Below, in pieces: positions 45,386 to 53,481 of a DNA stretch of 64,000 nucleotides; within the stretch, counting starts at the first letter, position 1, and each line of letters starts with the position of its first letter. Source of the stretch: Algoriphagus sp. PAP.12. Its GTDB lineage: Bacteria > Bacteroidota > Bacteroidia > Cytophagales > Cyclobacteriaceae. Position numbers and translations under genes: made by a program. The notes under the pieces were generated by a model. It did no database searches. It saw only the letters and a list, made by a program, of their open reading frames with translations, and was not told where the DNA came from. The stretch lies in contig NZ_JAPPSQ010000009.1 of assembly GCF_026652115.1 (NCBI RefSeq), forward strand, positions 124,001 through 188,000, read 5' to 3'.

Positions 45386-46375
45386 ATGTACGTCAAAAGG
45401 CATTATCACATTTATAGCACGATTCGATGGTCGAGAAAAATCTTGCTCAACGGATTCCTATACTCTGCTGCGGTGATTTTAATCTATGAAATCACCAAGA
45501 TTCCTTTTTACCTTCCTTGGCAACCTATTTCTGTAATAGGTATTGCCGTGGCTTTTTATCTGGGTTTTAAAAACAACTCCTCCTACGACCGAACATGGGA
45601 GGCCAGAAAAATCTGGGGAGCAATCATCAACGACAGCCGATCTTTTGCAACAGGAATCATATCTCTTCCTGTCTCAGAAGAAGTCTCTGACGAGAAGAAA
45701 AAGGAAATCATTTACCGGCACCTTGCTTGGGTAATCGCACTGAAACATGCCATGAGAGCAGGTAAATCTTGGGAGCACAATGGTGCAGTGGACAAGCTTG
45801 TTTTTACACCTCATTTCATGGAGGAAGCAATTCAGGGGGTATTCCCAGAAATCAAACGTTACCTTTCAAAAGAAGAAATTGAAGAATTGAAAAAACACAG
45901 CAACCTTCCGAGTCAGATTTTACTCAATCAGACCAAAGCTGTAAAGGAATTGGAGGATAGTGGTCAAATCTCGGAATTCAAACACATCTGGCTCCATGAA
46001 CTGATTACTCGACTCTATACAGACCAGGGAATGACGGAGCGAATCAAAAACTTTCCTTTTCCAAGACAATATGCCTCTACGGGTCTTTTTATCAATTACA
46101 TATTCTGTGCATTGATTCCATTTGGCCTTTTGGATATTTTCATCCAGTCAGACAGCCTCCATCATTGGATGACCATTCCATTTTCTGGAATCATCATCTG
46201 GATTTTCTTTTTGGTCGATCGAATCGGGGACTATTCGGAAAACCCATTTGAATCAGCTTACAATGATGTACCTATATCATCAATTACTAGGGCAATTGAA
46301 ATTGATTTGCTCGAAATGATCAGAGACAAAGACATCCCAGAACCTTATCCGGTGGAAAATGGATTTTTGATGTAA
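45386..46375 (+). CDS. Bestrophin-like (UPF0187) membrane channel
   Basis: 329 residues. LGFKNNSSYDRTWEARKIWG then GAIINDSRSFA is the bestrophin signature, preceded by two N-terminal helices (about residues 20-70) and followed by two more (about 225-275, ASTGLFINYIFCALIPFGLL and ISGI-like), and a C-terminal ENPFESAYNDVPISSITRAI matching the family tail. Bacterial members form pentameric ion channels in the inner membrane. It is the only plus-strand gene within the permease array. It is divergent from permease 6 and convergent with a GIN protein, with a terminator between the two stops. Confidence 0.88.
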   Translation: MYVKRHYHIYSTIRWSRKILLNGFLYSAAVILIYEITKIPFYLPWQPISVIGIAVAFYLGFKNNSSYDRTWEARKIWGAIINDSRSFATGIISLPVSEEVSDEKKKEIIYRHLAWVIALKHAMRAGKSWEHNGAVDKLVFTPHFMEEAIQGVFPEIKRYLSKEEIEELKKHSNLPSQILLNQTKAVKELEDSGQISEFKHIWLHELITRLYTDQGMTERIKNFPFPRQYASTGLFINYIFCALIPFGLLDIFIQSDSLHHWMTIPFSGIIIWIFFLVDRIGDYSENPFESAYNDVPISSITRAIEIDLLEMIRDKDIPEPYPVENGFLM

Positions 46376-46379
46376 TACC

Positions 46380-46416
46380 AAAAAAGCCCTGTCATTTAAT
46401 CTGAAAGGGCTTTTTT
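46380..46416. terminator. Bidirectional intrinsic terminator
   Basis: AAAAAAGCCCT pairs with AGGGCTTTTTT over a 15-nt loop, between the convergent bestrophin and GIN genes. Confidence 0.88.
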
Positions 46417-46433
46417 ATGGTGCAATTGGTTAA

Positions 46434-47129
46434 TTATCTCTTACGGATGGAGCTGGAGCCAGAAACTCTGACTTCACCCATTCTAGGGGAACCTGAATAA
46501 ATAATATCTCCAGAGCCTGATGATCTTACAGAGATCTCTCCCAAGTCTCCCACCTCAGTATCGCCTGATCCTGATTTGGAAACGTTCAATTCCCCAATCG
46601 CTAAATTCTCTGCCAAGAAGTCTCCTGAACCTGACTGCTTGATTTCGGCCTCATCTACCGCACCTCCTTTGATCTTAATTTCAGCCGAACCAGAAATTGA
46701 GGCTTCCAATTCTCTTGCTTCCAAGGTATTCATGATGATATCTCCTGAACCAGAAAGCCCGATATAGAACTCACCTGCCTCAACTGGAGAGGTCACTTCC
46801 ATTTCACCGGAACCAGAACATCTCACTCCTTCCAATTCACGATAGGTGATGTAAAACTTCAACTTCACATTGTTATAGTTCCCTCTAACTAATCCGACAC
46901 TCAAAACATCTCCGTCGATTTCGGTTTTCACTTTATCCAAGCTTACTCCTTTAGCCTCGATACGGATTTCTTCTTTATTCCCTTCAGTCAAAATCACCTC
47001 CCAGCTTCCTCCTGAATGTACTTTGGTAAAATGTCCAGGAGTTCTGGTTTCTGTTTGTTGAGCTTGTACGCAAGAAGCCAATCCAAATACGATTAGCATA
47101 ACTGCGGCAATTTTTGTGTTGATTTTCAT
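46434..47129 (-). CDS. GIN-domain (DUF2807) secreted beta-helix protein
   Basis: 231 residues. Signal MKINTKIAAVMLIVFG with either a lipobox-like LASC (Cys 20) or cleavage after QAQ. The mature start QTETRTPGHFTKVHSGGSWE is shared almost word for word with the GIN protein at 52453. Repeats of about 21 residues each carry SGSG or SGSA (CSGSGEMEV, LSGSGDIIM, ISGSAEIKI, QSGSGDFLA, KSGSGDTEV, SSGSGDIIY), a parallel beta-helix pattern of the putative auto-transporter adhesin domain. It lies 78 nt behind permease 5, so it is probably the last gene of that operon. Confidence 0.88.
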   Translation of the reverse strand: MKINTKIAAVMLIVFGLASCVQAQQTETRTPGHFTKVHSGGSWEVILTEGNKEEIRIEAKGVSLDKVKTEIDGDVLSVGLVRGNYNNVKLKFYITYRELEGVRCSGSGEMEVTSPVEAGEFYIGLSGSGDIIMNTLEARELEASISGSAEIKIKGGAVDEAEIKQSGSGDFLAENLAIGELNVSKSGSGDTEVGDLGEISVRSSGSGDIIYSGSPRMGEVRVSGSSSIRKR

Positions 47130-47135
47130 AATTCG

Positions 47136-47207
47136 AATTGTAAAATTTTAAAATTGAAATATTATAAAATTCTGTTTCTCTTGGATCTTGATTCTTGGAT
47201 CTATTTT
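47136..47207 (-). repeat. AT-rich cassette plus AAGARYC heptamer run
   Basis: The entire gap between permease 5 and the GIN gene is AT-rich cassette (47136-47165) and heptamers (minus strand AGATCCAAGAATCAAGATCC). Confidence 0.55.
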
Positions 47208-49634
47208 TTACTCATTCTTGATACTCTTAATCGGATTTGCCCAAGCAGCACGGATGGTTTGACTGGTCACCGTAACAGCAGCAATGATTCCTGCAATACC
47301 TCCGGCCCACAAGAAAGTGGTCCAGGAAATACCAATGTGGTAAGCAAAGTCCTGAAGCCAACTATCCATTCCAAACCAGGAAATAGGAATAGCTATCACA
47401 AAACCTATGGCTACTAACTTCAGAAAGTCTTTCCCTAATAGAAGCAAAATATTGGAAGTCTCTGCTCCCATTACTTTTCTGATTCCTATTTCTCGGGTTC
47501 TTTGTTCGGTTGCAAAAGTCACCAAGCCCAAAAGACCCAAAACTGAGATCACAATGGCTAAAGCTGAGAAGAAAGTGAAGATGGTTTTCACACGTGCTTC
47601 AGCTTCATATTGTCTATTAAATCCTTCATCAATAAAATTAGGTTCGAAAGGATACCCAGGTCTAAAATCAGCCCATTCACCTCTCAGGTAAGCCAAAACC
47701 TCATCTCTTTTACCTGCCACATATTTGATACTCACATTATTATTTCTGTCCTGAGAAATCATGAAGACAATAGGTACAATTGGCTGGTGAAGGCTTTCGA
47801 AGTGAAAATCTTTCATCACTCCCGTCACAAAGCCTCTTCTACCTCCATAATTGAATGCCTTCCCAATAGCTTCTTCAGGTGAAGACCATCCAATTTCTCT
47901 GACTGAAGCCTCATTCAAAATAAATGCTTCTGTTGAATCACTCGCTAATTGGTAATCAAAATCACGCCCTGCGACAATTGGAATACCGTAGGTATCCAAG
48001 AAATTATGGGCCACATGAACATCAGCTATTCGAAGATTCAACTGGGTCATTTCTCCATTGACTTCGGTAGTTGCTCCCTGCGAATCCAATAAGCGTCCAG
48101 AAGGAACTCTACTGGACATAGAAACTTCAATAATTCCAGGTTGATTTTCCAAGCGATCCTTAATGATCAGATAGTTTTCGTTGATTGCAGCATTACTTGG
48201 TAAAACCACCATATCCTCTTTTTCAAAGCCCAGATCCTTGTTTTGCATATAGCTCAACTGCCCGATTACCACCAATACAGCCACGATCAAAACTACCGAA
48301 ATAGCAAACTGACCAACCACCAACACGGATCGGAAATTTTCATGCCCTTTTCCGGCTTTAAAAGCTCCTTTGAGCACTTTTGCCGGTGCAAATCCTGAAA
48401 GGAAAAGTGCAGGATAACTCCCTGAAATCATTCCTACGAATAGGATTATTCCTCCAATCCAAAGAAGATATTCTGGGTGGCTGAAAAAGTTTAAGGAAAG
48501 TGGTTTTTCAAGAAAATCTGAGAAAATCGGTAGGAATAGGAATACCAAAATCAAAGCGATAATCATAGACAAAAAAGTCATCACAAAGCCTTCTCCCATA
48601 AATTGGCGAACCAAAACGAGTTTGTCCGCCCCCATTGCTTTTCTTAAGCCTACTTCCATGGAACGGAGGGAAGATCTGGCAGTACTTAAATTCATAAAAT
48701 TGATACAGGCGATCAAAAGAATAAATAAAGCAACTGCTCCGTAGATATAGACATAATCGATATTGCCGTTAGCCTCAATTTCTGAATCCAAATTGGAGTG
48801 CAGATGGATGTCCTGAATCGGCCATAAAAATAAATCTGTGGTCTTTGACATCGGGATTCCCTGACCAGTTTCTCCCATATGACGATCAATCATCCCAGCC
48901 AACTTATCTTCAAAAGCTTCCGGATTTACTCCGTCAGCTAGTTTTAAATAGGTTGAAAAATTATTGGATCCATAATTACCCATAAAGGCTTCCTGCCCAC
49001 CGTAAAACTGGACAACAGGAATCATAGAAGTCAAAAAATCCACATGAAAGTGCGAGTTTTCAGGCATATCTTCCATCACACCTCGCACCTGAAGCGTAAA
49101 CTCCATCCCTGCAATCTCCATTTCCAGCTCTTTCCCAATTGCTGATTGATCGCCAAAATATCTAGTTGCTGTACTTTCCGAAAGAATTACACCATCTGCT
49201 TCTTTCAGAGCTTCTTTACCCTCTCCTTCTTTCACCTTCCATGAAAACACATCGAATACCTCAGGATCAGCCATAAAAAAGCGTTCCTCAACAAATGAGT
49301 TTTCTCCATTTTTGATCAAAGGATCAGCCCCCATCAGTCTGGCCGAGAATTCTACATCTTCTGGAAAATCTGATTGAATCAGTGGTCCAAATGGAGGCGC
49401 AACATGGCCTAGATGAAGGCTTTCCTGACCATCCTGATTAAACCAGGCTCGGGAAACACGATAAATTCTATCCACATCTTGGTGATAGTTGTCATAACTC
49501 AATTCAAACTTGACATACAACAAAATCACAATACTCACTGCCATTCCTATGGCCAAACCAAACAAGTTGATAAAGACATAAAGCGGATGCTTTTTAGCAT
49601 TCCTAAATACGATCTTAAAATAATTTTTAAACAT
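47208..49634 (-). CDS. MacB/FtsX-type ABC permease, array member 5 of 15
   Basis: 808 residues. MFKNYFKIVFRNAKKHPLYV; FtsX motifs LRSMEVGLRKAMGA (Met for Lys, as in member 6) and QRTREIGIRKVMGA; ends NPIKSIKNE. IQDIHLHSNLDSEIEANGNI, then YVYIYGAVA, and GVMKDFHFESLHQPI are canonical. The first periplasmic domain holds a Met/Gly-rich GMIDRHMGETGQGIPM. It follows permease 4 after 307 nt of repeats and precedes the GIN gene at 47129. Confidence 0.92.
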   Translation of the reverse strand: MFKNYFKIVFRNAKKHPLYVFINLFGLAIGMAVSIVILLYVKFELSYDNYHQDVDRIYRVSRAWFNQDGQESLHLGHVAPPFGPLIQSDFPEDVEFSARLMGADPLIKNGENSFVEERFFMADPEVFDVFSWKVKEGEGKEALKEADGVILSESTATRYFGDQSAIGKELEMEIAGMEFTLQVRGVMEDMPENSHFHVDFLTSMIPVVQFYGGQEAFMGNYGSNNFSTYLKLADGVNPEAFEDKLAGMIDRHMGETGQGIPMSKTTDLFLWPIQDIHLHSNLDSEIEANGNIDYVYIYGAVALFILLIACINFMNLSTARSSLRSMEVGLRKAMGADKLVLVRQFMGEGFVMTFLSMIIALILVFLFLPIFSDFLEKPLSLNFFSHPEYLLWIGGIILFVGMISGSYPALFLSGFAPAKVLKGAFKAGKGHENFRSVLVVGQFAISVVLIVAVLVVIGQLSYMQNKDLGFEKEDMVVLPSNAAINENYLIIKDRLENQPGIIEVSMSSRVPSGRLLDSQGATTEVNGEMTQLNLRIADVHVAHNFLDTYGIPIVAGRDFDYQLASDSTEAFILNEASVREIGWSSPEEAIGKAFNYGGRRGFVTGVMKDFHFESLHQPIVPIVFMISQDRNNNVSIKYVAGKRDEVLAYLRGEWADFRPGYPFEPNFIDEGFNRQYEAEARVKTIFTFFSALAIVISVLGLLGLVTFATEQRTREIGIRKVMGAETSNILLLLGKDFLKLVAIGFVIAIPISWFGMDSWLQDFAYHIGISWTTFLWAGGIAGIIAAVTVTSQTIRAAWANPIKSIKNE

Positions 49635-49941
49635 GAATTCTGAATTGAAATATTACAAAATTGGAAAATTGGAAAATTAGCTTTTATCGGTCCAAATCTC
49701 CGTTCCTTGTTCTCTAGTCTCTTTTTTGGCTCTTGATTCTTGGTTCTCGACTCTGGATTCTAGTCTCTCGATTCTTAACTCTTGGCTCATTATTCACGTT
49801 CGCCCTGTCTCGTGTCCTCACGAGATATTTTATTCTTAGTGACCGTGAAGACACGGTCGCAGGGGTAATCTTTACTCTTTTCACTCGATTCTTGGTTCTC
49901 GGTTCTTGACTCTTGACTCTTGACTCTTGACTCTTGGCTCT
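49635..49941 (-). repeat. 307-bp intergenic region made of stacked repeats
   Basis: No gene. Order from the permease 5 start: AT-rich cassette (49645-49680), heptamer run (49702-49795), two-hairpin REP-like element (49806-49858), then a second heptamer run (49869-49943). The latter includes four perfect tandem copies of TTGACTC (49906-49933, plus strand) ending at the stop codon of permease 4. Confidence 0.65.
49806..49858. repeat. REP-like two-hairpin element, copy 1
   Basis: Hairpin A TCTCGTG/CACGAGA (49808-49825), AT-rich linker, hairpin B GACCGTG/CACGGTC (49841-49858). A second copy with compensated base changes lies at 58938-58989. Confidence 0.7.
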
Positions 49942-52365
49942 CTAATCACTTTTTAAACTTTTAACCGGATTGGATCTGGCTGCAGAAAAAGCCTGGTAAC
50001 TCACTGTGAGCAAGGCGATTATCATCACCAAAACTCCAGCTAATAAGAAAATCAATGGGTTGAGTTCAGTTTGATAAGCGAAAGTTTGTAGCCATTCACC
50101 CATAGCCCAATAGGAAATTGGAACAGCAATCACAAAGGCTACCAATACCAGTTTGCTAAAATTGGTAGTCAGCATCCAAACTAAGCCAGAAGTCGACGCT
50201 CCCAAAACCTTTCTCACTCCTATTTCTTTGGTCTTTTTGTAGGCTGTATAGGCAGCCAGACCAAATAATCCTATACATGCGATCAGAATTGCCAAGACTG
50301 AGAATGAGGCCAAAATTTTACTGGAAACTTGTTCTTCTACATATTGCTTCTGAAGATTATTTTCTAGAAACGAGAATGAAAAGGGCTGATTTTGGCCAAA
50401 TGTATTCCACAATTTCTCTACCTCAGCGATGGTTTGCTGAGGATTATCCCCTGAAATATTCAAAGCCAAGAAATTCTGGAACCCTACAGCAGATTCTGTA
50501 CTGAAAATCGCCAAAGGTGTGATCGGTAAATGCAAAGATTCAAAATGAAAATCCTCTGCCAAGCCAATCACCGTATACGGGATATTGACTTGCTCCCCAT
50601 TGACATTTGCTCCGCTATATATTTTCTTTCCGATAGGGTCTTCCAAGCCAAAAGCCTGCGCTGCGGCATGATTGAGAATCACAGAGGTACTGTCATTGAA
50701 TTCCTCTCCAAACATCCTCCCATCGGTCATTTTGATTCCCATGGCATTTAAGAAAAAGTCATCGGCAACAAAGCCTTTACCTGTCAGCACTTCTGATTTT
50801 CCTTCAGGAGTGAATTGCACGCCAAAGAATGAATTTCCCGGCATCGTACTGCTTCCTCCGGCGTTGAGTACACCTGGAATTTTCAACACCTCTTTCCGGA
50901 AAGTTTCTGGGTTTTCCAATTGTCCAAAGCGATCAACAACAAGAACATTTTCTCGCTGAAAGCCCAGATTTTTGGTTTGGATAAAACTGATTTGTCGCTG
51001 AATAATCAAGGTTCCAGCGATCAGCATGATTGAAATGGTAAACTGGAAAACAACCAATCCATTTCTCAAAAATTGTCCTTTTCTAGTAGAGGAAAGCTTC
51101 CCCTTCATGATTTCAACAGCATGCATCTTTGAGATTTGAAATGCGGGATAATAGCCTGCTACAAGTGACACAAAAATCCCCATTCCCAAAAGCCAAGGGA
51201 TCAGCTCGATGGCTTCGCCCATTCCAATTGACAAGGTCTTTTGAGCCATATCATTGAAAAATGGAAGCGCCAAGCCAACCAAAATACTGGACAAGGCCAA
51301 GCTGATAACCACCAGCAAGACCGCCTCCATCAAAAACTGGATAATCAACTGTTGACGGTCTGACCCCATTGCCTTTCTAACTCCCACTTCTCTGGCTCTC
51401 TCTGAAGACCTAGCAGTTGCCAGGTTGATGAAGTTTACAGAGGCAATCAGCAGGATGAAAATGGCAATGGAAATAAAAATATATACATAACGAATATCTC
51501 CATTCGCTTTCATTTCATTCTGAAGCTTGGAAGTCAAATGGATATCTCCGAGTGGTTGAAGGAAGTAATTATAGCCATTTCCGGCAGCGATGTAGTCATC
51601 GTAATTTACTCCGGTATTCTGTTCTATTTGACCCGCTGCGTATTTCTTTACCAAAGGAGGAATAGCATTCTGAACCTTCTCCCAAGAGGCTGCCGGTAGT
51701 AATTTGATATAGGTCATTGCAGAAAAACCTGCATAAGTTGGATCTTGATTAAAAGGCAAACCAGCAGTAGAACCAATCATATCAAAATTGAAATGGGTAT
51801 TGCCTGGTAAGTCCTGCATCACTCCCGTCACTTCTACATCCTGCCCGTTGACTTTGAGCTGTTTGCCCACTACATCAGTGGTTCCAAAATATTTAAGTGC
51901 TGTTTTTTCATTTAATACAAAAGCGCTGGTCTGATAAAGGGCCGTTTTGGCATCTCCAGCAACCATGGGAATGGGAAACATTTCGAAAAAATTTGAATCT
52001 GCCATTGCTACCAATCGCTCCTCATAAAAATCCTCATCCACTTGAACCATGCTTGCAAAGTCCCCAAATGTAAAAAGCCTGGTGGCATCCTCCACTTCTG
52101 GGATTTCATCCTTGAAAACCTCTGCGAATCCGTCTGGAATGATTGCATAGAGATTGATATGATCAGGATAGATCCTCTCTAAACTTACTCTATATATTTC
52201 CTTTTGATCCTCCCAAAACTTATCATAACTCACTTCATCTTTTACCTGTAAAAAAATCAGCAAGCAACAGGTCAGTCCCAATGTCAACCCCAAAATATTA
52301 ATCCCGGTATAGATCTTATTTTTAACCAGGTTCCGATAGGCAATCTTCAGGTAATTTTTAAACAT
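49942..52365 (-). CDS. MacB/FtsX-type ABC permease, array member 4 of 15
   Basis: Start taken at 52365 (MFKNYLKIAYRNLVKNKIYT); the frame extends to 52434 but that stretch encodes a terminator hairpin and is out of family. 807 residues. FtsX motifs ERAREVGVRKAMGS and KKTKEIGVRKVLGA; ends NPVKSLKSD. LGDIHLTSKLQNEMKANGDI and GLAEDFHFESLHLPI relate it to members 5 and 6; the linker ISKMHAVEIMKGKL is unusual. It lies 87 nt behind a GIN-protein gene, mirroring the GIN gene that follows member 5. Confidence 0.92.
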   Translation of the reverse strand: MFKNYLKIAYRNLVKNKIYTGINILGLTLGLTCCLLIFLQVKDEVSYDKFWEDQKEIYRVSLERIYPDHINLYAIIPDGFAEVFKDEIPEVEDATRLFTFGDFASMVQVDEDFYEERLVAMADSNFFEMFPIPMVAGDAKTALYQTSAFVLNEKTALKYFGTTDVVGKQLKVNGQDVEVTGVMQDLPGNTHFNFDMIGSTAGLPFNQDPTYAGFSAMTYIKLLPAASWEKVQNAIPPLVKKYAAGQIEQNTGVNYDDYIAAGNGYNYFLQPLGDIHLTSKLQNEMKANGDIRYVYIFISIAIFILLIASVNFINLATARSSERAREVGVRKAMGSDRQQLIIQFLMEAVLLVVISLALSSILVGLALPFFNDMAQKTLSIGMGEAIELIPWLLGMGIFVSLVAGYYPAFQISKMHAVEIMKGKLSSTRKGQFLRNGLVVFQFTISIMLIAGTLIIQRQISFIQTKNLGFQRENVLVVDRFGQLENPETFRKEVLKIPGVLNAGGSSTMPGNSFFGVQFTPEGKSEVLTGKGFVADDFFLNAMGIKMTDGRMFGEEFNDSTSVILNHAAAQAFGLEDPIGKKIYSGANVNGEQVNIPYTVIGLAEDFHFESLHLPITPLAIFSTESAVGFQNFLALNISGDNPQQTIAEVEKLWNTFGQNQPFSFSFLENNLQKQYVEEQVSSKILASFSVLAILIACIGLFGLAAYTAYKKTKEIGVRKVLGASTSGLVWMLTTNFSKLVLVAFVIAVPISYWAMGEWLQTFAYQTELNPLIFLLAGVLVMIIALLTVSYQAFSAARSNPVKSLKSD

Positions 52366-52396
52366 AAGACAAGGTTTTAGATGGATGATTTTAGAC

Positions 52397-52430
52397 AAAA
52401 AAAGCCGACAAGATATTCTCACCGGCTTTT
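52397..52430 (-). terminator. Intrinsic terminator or attenuator after the GIN gene
   Basis: AAAAGCCG pairs with CGGCTTTT; seven T on the minus strand. It lies between the GIN stop (52453) and permease 4 (52365), so it would reduce transcription of permeases 4-5 relative to the GIN gene. Confidence 0.75.
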
Positions 52431-52452
52431 CCATTCATAAGGCTGGGTTATT

Positions 52453-53154
52453 TTATTGTTTTACAACTTTGGCAGAACCAGAAGCCGCCACTTGCATTCT
52501 TGGGTCACCTCTGTAGTATACATTTCCAGATCCTGAAGCTCCTACCTTTAGGTTTTCCATTGCAGTGATATACGTTTTTCCTGATCCAGATTTTCCTACA
52601 TCTACAGATTCTGCTTCCAAATCAATGGCTTCAAAATTACCCGAACCAGATTGACCGACATGAACATCTTTTGCTGAACCACCTTCGATCAAAATATCAC
52701 CGGAACCACTGATACCGGCACTAACAGTTCTGGCATGTACATTTTTCAATTTGATCAATCCTGAACCAGATACTCCTAGAGCCAATTTATCAGTTTCGAT
52801 ATTGTCTTCAACAGTGATAGAACCTGATCCAGAAGATCCTAGACCTTCGATTTCACGCATTGTCACGTAAAACTTCAATCGGACATTTCGGTAGTTTCCT
52901 TTTTCAAGTTTCAACTTCAATCTGCCATTATCCACCTCGGTAATAATTTTATCCAAATCAATATTTTCGGATTCGATTCTTACTTCATCTCTATTTCCTA
53001 TCTCCACAAAGACATCCCAGCTTCCTCCAGATTCTATCTTGGTGAAATTCCCTGGGGTTCGGGTTTCAGTTCCTTGTGCATTAGCCGTCAGACCTACTAA
53101 AAAGAGTAAAACGATCAAGGCTGTGGTTTTCGCAGTATTCATAGTGTGCTTCAT
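52453..53154 (-). CDS. GIN-domain (DUF2807) secreted beta-helix protein
   Basis: 233 residues with a signal peptide (TTALIVLLFLVGLTANAQ, cleavage after NAQ). The conserved start TETRTPGNFTKIESGGSWDV is followed by a repeated SGSG ladder (SSGSGSITV, VSGSGLIKL, ISGSGDILI, QSGSGNFEA, KSGSGKTYI, ASGSGNVYY, ASGSAKVVK), about 21 residues per turn. It is paralogous to the protein at 46434. It is the first gene after a sigma-54-like module, 24 nt from the -12 end. An alternative start at the second Met (53142) would shorten the signal by four residues. Confidence 0.88.
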   Translation of the reverse strand: MKHTMNTAKTTALIVLLFLVGLTANAQGTETRTPGNFTKIESGGSWDVFVEIGNRDEVRIESENIDLDKIITEVDNGRLKLKLEKGNYRNVRLKFYVTMREIEGLGSSGSGSITVEDNIETDKLALGVSGSGLIKLKNVHARTVSAGISGSGDILIEGGSAKDVHVGQSGSGNFEAIDLEAESVDVGKSGSGKTYITAMENLKVGASGSGNVYYRGDPRMQVAASGSAKVVKQ

Positions 53155-53178
53155 AATAGTATTAGGTTATAGTTTAAA

Positions 53179-53285
53179 TTCATCAATTGTGCCAAGGTCT
53201 AAAAAAGCCCTTCTACGGCAATGGAAGTGCTTTTTCAATAATTCACTGTCCGTATCAATTGGATTTCGACCGCTAGCGGACAAAG
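53179..53285 (-). promoter_or_regulatory. Sigma-54-like promoter module for GIN-permease 4-5 operon
   Basis: -24/-12 element TGGCACAATTGATGAA at 53194-53179. Hairpin AAAAAGC-CTTC/GAAG-GCTTTTT at 53202-53235. Palindromic activator site CGACCG-CTAG-CGGACA (53267-53282), centred 80.5 nt upstream of the -24 T. The third outer half-site is degenerate here. Confidence 0.58.
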
Positions 53286-53426
53286 TTTTTAGAAGAAAAT
53301 TATCCTGTTTTCATCTAGAATAAATCCTATCCAGTTCAAAATCGAATTTGAAAGAATTAAAACTATTTCTCTTTTTGACTTCCAAAAATGTAGATGCAAT
53401 TGAAATCGAATAGGTTGCATTTTGAC

Positions 53427-53460
53427 ACAAAAAAACCTCCCAAATTAGGGAGGTATTTTT
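53427..53460. terminator. Intrinsic terminator after permease 3
   Basis: AAAAAAACCTCCC pairs with GGGAGGTATTTTT around a 6-nt loop. Confidence 0.85.
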
Positions 53461-53481
53461 ACTATAAATTAACCTTTAATT

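Larger units (their letters stand above)
53155..53481 (-). other. 327-bp intergenic region: terminator and promoter module
   Basis: No gene. It contains the terminator of permease 3 (53427-53460) and the sigma-54-like module of the GIN gene (53179-53285). The remaining 140 bp are AT-rich without visible structure. Immediately after the terminator T-run lies GTGTCAAAATGCAAC, faintly similar to a -24/-12 element but without the GG. Confidence 0.6.

Noticed and set aside
49869-49943. Tandem TTGACTC units as a CRISPR array or satellite
   Set aside because: Units are 7 nt without spacers; no cas genes in the window.
52366-52434. Extended N terminus of permease 4
   Set aside because: The 23 extra codons run through a terminator hairpin and have no counterpart in the other permeases.
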